Positions 56,955 through 64,000 of a stretch of DNA of 64,000 nucleotides are shown piece after piece. Positions within the stretch are counted from its first letter, which is position 1; the number at the start of each line of letters is the position of its first letter. The position numbers were made by a program, and so were the translations under genes. Under the pieces are notes generated by a model. That model made no database searches, was not told the origin of the DNA, and was given only the letters and a program-made list of their open reading frames with translations. The DNA comes from Atopsyche davidsoni (lineage: Eukaryota > Arthropoda > Insecta > Trichoptera > Hydrobiosidae): contig JAILWY010000030.1 of the NCBI GenBank assembly GCA_022113835.1, forward strand, positions 2,193,501 to 2,257,500, given 5' to 3'.

Positions 56955-58933
56955 TTAGCTCCGAAGGCGATATGAACTCGTATCTCCTCCCTCCTCAAGT
57001 TTTGAATTTATGGGCTTCACGAGTACTAAATTCAAATCGGTGTCGGCGGTTGCTTCTTTCTTCTTAATCCGAAAGGCGTAGTACATAGCTGCTATTACTA
57101 GAATTATTAAAATGATTAAATATGTCGGTATTGTCCAGACTGCTGGGTGGACATCCTTTGTTTCTTCTATGTTCTTGACGTTCTCTTTCAATATTTCGTA
57201 ATCTTTCTTTATCTTGTTACTTATTCTTAGTTTATTTAAAACTATAAGTTGTTCTTCAGCATTTTTGTTCAAAACGAAGAACTCTTCTTGTTGCGGTAGT
57301 ATGATAGGTTTTCCTTTTATGTCGTCTTGGTGATTGGAGTATGTCGTGTTTTGTAGTTTAAATCTACATTCTTTTGGAAGTTGCAAGACATATGCTTCGC
57401 TGATAAATTTGGTTTCAGTATCAGTACATTGCAGTTGAATTGTTGCAAAGTAGGTTATTAATATATAATTTGCACTGTCAATGGCTTGCACGATTGAATC
57501 TTTAATTCGAATTGGCGTCGTCTTACAATTTATTGGGTTTTTCATTTCGAATATTAGGTCTAGGCATGTATTGTCATCTTGAGTTATAAATAGTCTTTGT
57601 TTAGGAGGTCACATTCATTTTCTGTGTATCTATAGTATTCACTCTCGCGGATAAAGAAGTTAGTATTTGGTAAGATGGTTTCATTATTTTTATTAGGAAT
57701 GGGGTACAAATGGTAGTAATTAAATTCTCTATCGGTTATGATGGGAAATTTTATAAGGAAAATTATTCGATCGTTCGACAGGTAACTGTCTACTTTTAAT
57801 ACATTATAATATTCTTTTGGTTCAACAAGATACGGTGAAATTTCGCTTTTTTCAATTAACGCTATCATCTTTTTAACATATTCAACACAAATTAACGATG
57901 GATGAGGAATTCTAAGTTTTGAAAACAAAATAGCATTTTCAATATCTGATATTATATCGTGCATATTGCAAATGGTATTGTAAAGATTGTCCATTGCGCT
58001 TCTTATTTCAATATAATTCTGTAATTTAAAAATGTCCTTAGTTAGAACTGTCATTTCCATTATTTTAGTTTAGATTTTATTTTCATTATGTTTGATTGAA
58101 TTGAGGGTTTTCTTAAAATCTTCTATCATTTTTAGGTGAAGAGATACGCCTGATTTAGTGTTTCTTATAATTTTATTTTGATTTTCCTGAAGGGATTGTA
58201 TTAAAGAATTAAAATGCTCTGCATCACTGCCATCCAAGTTCCCTGTTATGCTCTTAATTATATTTCCGAGAACGTTAATCAGACCTCTCTTGGATCTCAT
58301 ATCCTTAACGTATACATTAATTTTATTAATTGTTTTAGTCAACTTGTACTCAATCGTTTCGAAAAGAGTCTTGAGTTCATTCTTTATGATCGCATGCAAG
58401 TTATTACTAGTGTCAAACTTTCATCGGGCTTCTTGTGATCCCGGAATGAAAGATGCCGTGTGCTTTTTTCTTTGATGTAGAAGTGTAGATCGTAACGGGT
58501 CGAGTCTTGGCCAAATGACTGTCGTTCAAATACTGGGGCTCGGCGATGCTTCTAAAACATGCGAGAGTCCCTTTCATCGACCCTCCTTTGTTTTCTAGTG
58601 TTCTTTTTAGTCTTCGTTATTTGAACTTTTGTTAAAACGTAACACTAAACAAATTGTACATATATATGGCTGTTAACACAGAGATGGCGTTTACATGCGT
58701 AAACAACTAGCTATGATTTTTAATCGTTCAAATTGGTCTTTAATAACGTAAAGTTGAGTCCTGATGGGTTTTAATTCTCCATAATGGATAAATATATGGT
58801 TAGCTCTTTGTACTCTCGCTATCACTAGTTTAAAAGGTAATATTCCGGGGTTGTTATCTTCTATTTTGCTCAGTTTAATTTGTCCTTTGCCGATCGTTAT
58901 CAGCATGATCACGAAGGCTACCGCCTGGATCAT
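56955..58933 (-). pseudogene. env: Errantivirus env (baculovirus-F-like) remnant in several frames
   Basis: The start near 58,933 has a hydrophobic signal peptide (about 20 residues). A piece at 58,070-58,399 contains a furin-type RSKR site followed by a Gly-rich hydrophobic fusion-peptide-like segment, as in baculovirus F and errantivirus Env. A third piece (57,584-58,060) is ectodomain with several cysteines. The last (56,955-57,545) includes a transmembrane helix (about 22 hydrophobic residues, 57,080-57,150) and a basic tail. Stops or frame changes separate the four pieces (near 58,690, 58,400, 58,065 and 57,560), so it is a pseudogene. Confidence 0.75.
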
Positions 58934-59669
58934 TCTGAAATCAATATTTCTTTTTAGGACGTTTAACTTCGTTCTTATGCCTCGTAAGGCCTTCGCTAAA
59001 TACTTTATTGCTAGTTTGATAACTAAATCTAGATTTTTTAAACTTCTTAGCTAATTTATTTCTAATTTCCCCACTATTCTTAATGTATATGGGTTCTTTA
59101 AATCTATTGTATCTAAAGTTTCTCTATTTAAATTCGCCTTATTAATCATATTTTCTTTTTTTTTTTTTCATTGGTTAATTTGTCGTTAATTGTTTGGTAC
59201 ATTAATCGGGTAGCTTCCTTGTGTCTTTCTACGTAATTTTGAGTTACTAATTGTTCAGTGTCAATGTCTAAATAATCCGATTTAATAATGTGTCCTAATG
59301 TTTTTTCTAATGGTGTTGTTTTGTGACTAGAATGTATGGTATGATTGTTTGCTAAAATTGCTTTGGTCGTTTCTTGTTTTATGTTTGAAGTGTTTGCATT
59401 TAATATCATAAGGTGTTCGATAAGTGTTGAATGTAATCTTTCTATTGTACCTTGTGATTCATGATGAATCGGTGTGCCGTAATGAATTTTGATTTTAAGT
59501 AATCTTAAGAATTCTTTTAGAGCGTGGTTATCGAACTCTTTGCCTGAGTCGCACTCTATTGCTAATGGTAAGCCATGATGTGAAAAGTATACATTTAATG
59601 ATTCTATAACATTGATCATGTTAACTGATTCAATGGGATAAGCTAGTGCATATTTTGAAAATTTATCTA

Positions 59670-60704
59670 TTAACACTTGGGGTGCGGGAACCGTCAAAAG
59701 ACGGCTCGCATGAATTACGCGTAGACAGCGGGACCCGTCTAAAGACGGTTCGTATAGATTAGGGGTGGGATGCGATAAAAGTGTCAACGCGGACCGATTA
59801 CAACTGCGTATTACGAAATATTTGTTTGTCCTTCACAAAGATATCTACCTGCCTAGGCGAACCGTTTCATACCCGCTGGGGTAACAGGGATCATAAAAAT
59901 CCCTTGTAAGTAGAATGCACTTTATGGCGCTGGTGGAATGCAGTACCAATGTATTGTTTACGAGTTTTATGACCGATATCCCAGTGTGCAAATAGAACAG
60001 TTATTGAGAAATACTTATTGTGTCCTGACGTCTTTATTTTTGAGCTTCGTGAATACTATTACGCGTTTAAATATTTAAATATATTGTGATAAAGACATAT
60101 AAAGAAATATTTAACCAAATAAAATAACATCGTTCCGCAAAGTGTTCGCATAATACATAAATTTTTTTTTTATATCTAAAACCTTTCAGAATACCTCTAT
60201 TTTTAATCGTTATTATTTTTATTTGCTTTTACCTAAAATGTCGCAGTATACAGACGATAGTGATGACGAGTTTTGTGTAGACAATTTGTCTAATTATTCT
60301 TGTGATAGCGATTGATTCTTTTTATGTTTAGGTAAACATTTTTTGTATAAAATTTTGTGATAGCGATATCACGCTCTCAAATATTATTGATTCTTTTTAT
60401 GTTTAAGTAAACATTTTTTGTATAAAATTTCTAAATAGAGTTTAAAAAACTAAATTATGTTTTCAATTGCCTTGAAAAAAAAATGTATGTTCAAAAGTAG
60501 AATTTATGTCCACAGAACTGTGAATAGTACAATTATAAGTAATACAAAAAAAGAAATATAAAAATCAAACGAGTATTTTACAAGTTATCGCAATTTACAA
60601 GTTATCGCAATTTACCCAAATGTTTAATTTCGCGCGAAATGTCGCGAAAAACGCCCGCTCCACGCAAAGTTCCGTGCGCAAATCGCCCGCACCCCAAGTG
60701 TTAA
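59670..60704 (+). mobile_element. TTAA element family 4 inserted in the errantivirus integrase
   Basis: TTAA at 59,670-59,673 and 60,701-60,704; perfect 15-bp inverted ends CACTTGGGGTGCGGG and CCCGCACCCCAAGTG. The insert is 1,027 bases. If it is skipped with one TTAA kept, the integrase frame reads straight on, which independently fixes its borders. The left subterminal zone contains direct and inverted GTCTAAAGACGGTTCG-type repeats (about 59,693-59,755). It carries a short acidic start codon frame (60,238-60,315). Probably a piggyBac-superfamily internal-deletion derivative. Confidence 0.85.
60238..60315 (+). pseudogene. Truncated acidic N-terminus, probable piggyBac transposase start
   Basis: Short frame of 25 codons, MSQYTDDSDDEFCVDNL onward, in an A/T-rich leader inside the TTAA element. 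piggyBac transposases typically begin with an acidic, Asp/Ser-rich segment of this sort. The remainder is missing after a TGA. Recognition is by composition and context only. Confidence 0.4.
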
Positions 60705-63493
60705 TGTTAAGAATCTCTGGGATTTACACGTAAACGTATCCATTACAATTACTTCGAACGGTTTACTAGGTTTGGGAGTTATATTAAGTTTAATATTCAG
60801 AGGGTTTCTGTCATATTTGTTCACATTTCATTCGTCGCAATTATTAATAAAATTAGAAATTAACTCCTTCATTTTAGGCCGATAGTACTTTCTTTTTAAA
60901 TGTTCTAATGTTTCGTTGATGCCTCCACGATTCATTTTTCCTACATGGCAAGTTTTTAAGATAATTTCACGTTGATCTGTATCGACAACGTCCTCAAGTA
61001 TTGTGTTACACTTAACTAATATGTATCCGTTGTTTTTGAAGTGTTTTTGCAAGGTTGGGGTTAAGTAATTGTCGTTAAACTGTATTCCGTAAGTTATCTT
61101 AGGTTTTATGAATTCTTTAAAAACTTTTATAATTGCCTTTTCTTCTATAGGTATGTTCAAAATAATTCTCGTAACATCCGGGAATGGCTTTATTGTTTTG
61201 ATTATTTTGTTTGAAAATTTGAATATTATTTGATTTTTAAACGTATTTATGGATTTTTCTGACGATGGTATTTCGAATATCGGGTCCTCTACACTTGTAT
61301 GTACCGTATCGTTTGTTTGACTATCAAAGTCTTCTAATATCGGATCGTCGCCCACCTGGGGTAACATTGAGATATCATCTGTATAGTCTTCTATTAAATC
61401 GTACAATTCATTTGCGTTTATTTCTATCCGTGACAATGCGTCAGCGTTACTGTTTAAAGTCCCCTCTTTGTACTGTATGGTATACTCGTATTCTTCCAAT
61501 TTCAGTCTCCATCGAACAAGTCTAGAATTTGGTTCCTTTAACGACATCAACCATTGTAAGGGTTTGAGGTCGGCGATTATTGTGAACGTGCTTCCATAAA
61601 GATAGGGTCTAAACATTTTTGTGCCAAACACAGTTGCTAGGCATTATTTTTCTATTGTCGAGTAATTGGTTTCACTTAGGTTTAAAGTTCGCGATGCTTA
61701 TGCGATCGGTTTATCACTACCTATGGGTCCTTGTGATAGTACAGCTCCGATTGCATAATTTGATGCATCGGTCGTTAGCAGAAAAGGTTTAGTGAGATAT
61801 GGGTATTGTAATAGCGGTTGTTGCATAGTAGCTGTTTACAGTTCTCGAAACATTTGACATATTCCGGCGTTAGGGATATGACTGCACCCTTTTTTAGACA
61901 TGACGTCAGCGGCTTGGTTAGCTTCGCAAAGTCTTTGATAAACTTTCTGTAATATCCTAATAATCCTAGGAATTCTTTTATCTGCTTTGTAGTTTTTGGT
62001 ATCGGATACCTTTGTATCACGTCTATTTTATCAGGGTTAGGTTTGATTCCGTCTGTAGTGACGATATGCCCTAAGTAAGCTATCTCTTTCTTTAAAAATT
62101 CAGATTATCTAATTGAATTTGAAGTTAGTTTCCCTGAGTTTTAGGTATACCTTCTGTAGATTTATTATGTGTTCTTGCAGCGACGTGGAGAAGATAATTA
62201 TGTCATCCAAGTAGACAAGGCATACATACTTTATTTAATAGTCCTTTCAAAATGTATTCCATTACGCGTTGGAAACTACTTGGTGCATTTTTTAATCCGA
62301 ATGGCAGACGAGTGAACTCGTAATGTCCATTCTCTAAGTTAAACGTTGCCTTGCACATATCATTAGGGTCCAACTCGATTTGGTGGAAACCTGCTTTTAA
62401 ATCGATCGTTGAAAAATATTAGGATTTCCCTAATTTGTCTAAAACATTCGTGATATTTGGAATAGGGTAACGATCATCTATTGTTTTTTTATTCAACTTT
62501 CTGTAACCTATGACTAAACGCCATTTAATTTTGTTTGGCATCAGATTTTTTCGGGACTATCCAAATGGGAGAACTCCACGGACTCTCTGAAGGTCTTATT
62601 ATTTTTGGGTCTAGCATCTCCTGAATTTGCCGTTCTACTTCCTCTTTATGTATGAATGGGTATCTGTATGTTTTACCATGAACGGGTAGTTCGTCTGTAG
62701 TCTTTATCTGATGCTTAACTTGATTTGTGAAGGATAGGTCAGTTGACTCCGTATAAAAAATGTCTGGATACTTATTGCACAATCTCTGTATGTGCGTTTT
62801 TTCTTCTAAATTCATATGTTCTGTGCGAATTAAGTTTGTTATATTTTGAGGTCTAATTGTATCTATCGAGAATACTTCATGCGTATTTAAAGAATCTACC
62901 TTAAAATGCGCATATATGCGCATAGGAATATCTTCGTTAGTTTTATTAAAGATTTCGACGTAGCATTTAAAATTCTCGGCTTTAGTTACAATTTCGGGAA
63001 TAAACACGAATTGGTATTCCTGTCTTGGGAATATAACGTCACCGTTTTTATTTGTCGGTACGTCCGCAATGACTGATCCGTTAGCCGGAATCGTAATTGT
63101 TTTTAACGATTTTAAAGGGATGGTATACCATTTCATTGGTATGTGTGCATTCGGAGCGGTTACTATGTGTTTTTCAAAGTCGAACTGCATTTTTAACAAT
63201 TTCAAGGTTTCGATCCCAATTAATCCATCTAGTGTGTGATGGAATTTATATGAATAAAATTTTAATTTAACGGGTGTTTTAAATTATTTGAATGCTATTT
63301 TCATGGCAGCTTTCTCCTGCTACGGTTCTTACGTTAAACTTCCCAGGTTTAATGAAGTCTTTAAAATATTTGTTAATTATGCTCGAGTCAAGGAATGATT
63401 TACTGGATCCCGTGTCTATAAGTAAGTTTATCGGAGGTTCATTAATTGTAATGTATGGTCACTGTCGAAATTGATCGTGATTATTTACTTCGA

Positions 63494-64000
63494 TCAAGTT
63501 GCTTTCTTTCGTTGAGGCATGAATTGAAAATTTTCTTCTGCCGAACTATTTTCGTTTATTTCTGCGTTAAACAGTTCTTCGGCGACAAAATTAGGTCTAT
63601 TTGTTTGGAAATTACTGGGTCCTGCATTAAAATTTCGGACAGGTTTTACGCGGTTACTTCTATGAGATTGTACGCCTGACATGGGTGTCGGTTGGTACGT
63701 TCTATTGTTCAAACGGTCTGTTATGATAATTTTGATAATTGTTAGGACGATTGAAATTTTGTCCATAATTATTATTATTCCTATTAAAATTATTGTTCGG
63801 GAAGTTTCCGTTTCGATTGTTAGGAAGTTGGTTATTCCTGATGTAATTATTATTCCGGTTCGCATTGAAGTTTCTATTTAAGTTGCCATGCTAATTTCTA
63901 TCTTGATTTGAGCAGTTGTTCTTATTGATATCGTCATTTCTCGGACTGCTCCTATTTATGTATAGATTGCTACATTTAGCAATAATTTCTTCTTTATCTA
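63494..64000 (-). pseudogene. gag: Errantivirus gag C-terminus (Asn-rich), partial
   Basis: The minus strand encodes an Asn/Arg-rich low-complexity segment (RNNNYIRNNQLPNNRNG visible), then in a shifted frame a tail with FNAEINENSSAEENFQF and a stop at 63,494. Errantivirus Gag proteins often lack classical zinc knuckles and end with such a basic Asn-rich region. A frame change near 63,700 breaks it. The 5' part is beyond the window. Confidence 0.55.

Larger units (their letters stand above)
59146..63205 (-). pseudogene. pol: Errantivirus pol remnant: protease/RT, RNase H, integrase
   Basis: A 226-codon piece (62,525-63,205) carries the lead-in to RT, ending SPWSSPIWIVPKKS. The RT active-site YLDD is encoded at 62,202-62,213. 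The RT C-terminal GLLGYYRKFI block is in 61,775-62,020. RNase H tether and integrase zinc region (HVGKMNRGG) are in 60,828-61,631. The integrase core (59,146-59,787) shows an Asp-containing SGKEFDN box and a downstream Glu (GTIERLHS). Frames change near 62,525, 62,420, 61,760 and 60,826, and a TTAA element splits integrase at 59,670-60,704. These breaks make it inactive. Confidence 0.85.
56510..64000 (-). mobile_element. Errantivirus-like endogenous retrovirus (gag end, pol, env), decayed
   Basis: Reading leftward from the window edge: Asn-rich gag C-terminus, protease/RT, RNase H, integrase, env, candidate LTR. This is the order of insect errantiviruses (gypsy-type elements with env). Each gene is broken by stops or frameshifts, and integrase is interrupted by a TTAA element. 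The 5' part lies outside the window. Not functional as seen. Confidence 0.85.

Overview
This window is non-coding-rich, AT-rich eukaryotic nuclear DNA, almost certainly from an insect and probably a moth or butterfly. The evidence is the element mix (a canonical Helitron, R1-clade LINEs, TTAA-inserting piggyBac-like elements, a hAT element and an errantivirus-like endogenous retrovirus) and the conserved exons of insect genes (DAAM, the Sorbin/CAP/vinexin family and the Rab5 GEF Sprint/RIN). No intact host gene is visible. The only long undamaged reading frames belong to two mobile elements: the 1570-aa Helitron Rep-helicase and the 1006-aa R1-clade ORF2.

Layout. 0-3.6 kb: an exon relic, a duplicated segment carrying a decayed Ty3/gypsy relic, and two consecutive FH2 exons of a DAAM-like formin (+ strand, frame broken). 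3.6-8.7 kb: AT-rich spacer with a roughly 240-bp repeat family and a 170-bp direct repeat. 8.8-19 kb (- strand): the last exons of a CAP/vinexin-like gene, with a nonsense codon in the terminal SH3 domain, followed upstream by unrecognised helical (HEAT-like) exons. Part of this block (12.7-14.2 kb) is duplicated at 14.6-19 kb, where the second copy has received a tRNA-derived SINE and a complete hAT element that itself contains a solo LTR. 19.4-22.5 kb: a Helitron end, a membrane-type exon, two broken Sprint/RIN exons (VPS9 and RA) and a piggyBac-like non-autonomous element. 22.5-28 kb: R1 and jockey-type LINE relics and a possible first exon. 28-53.2 kb: a direct tandem duplication (A about 28.0-40.6 kb, B about 40.8-53.2 kb). 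A carries an R1 LINE, a CRE-motif-rich insertion, a SINE and two TTAA elements; B carries a TTAA element and a complete Helitron. Nearly every insertion has its empty site in the other copy, so boundaries and target-site duplications can be read directly. The duplicated unit also carries six exon-like cassettes with splice-site flanks and no shared reading frame. 53.2-56.5 kb: AT-rich spacer. 56.5-64 kb: a minus-strand errantivirus-like provirus (gag end, pol, env) with many breaks, its integrase region split by another TTAA element.

The combination of broken exons from three unrelated genes, recent tandem duplication and layered insertions looks like degenerate, low-recombination DNA such as a W chromosome or pericentromeric heterochromatin. 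That is inference; the window alone cannot prove it.
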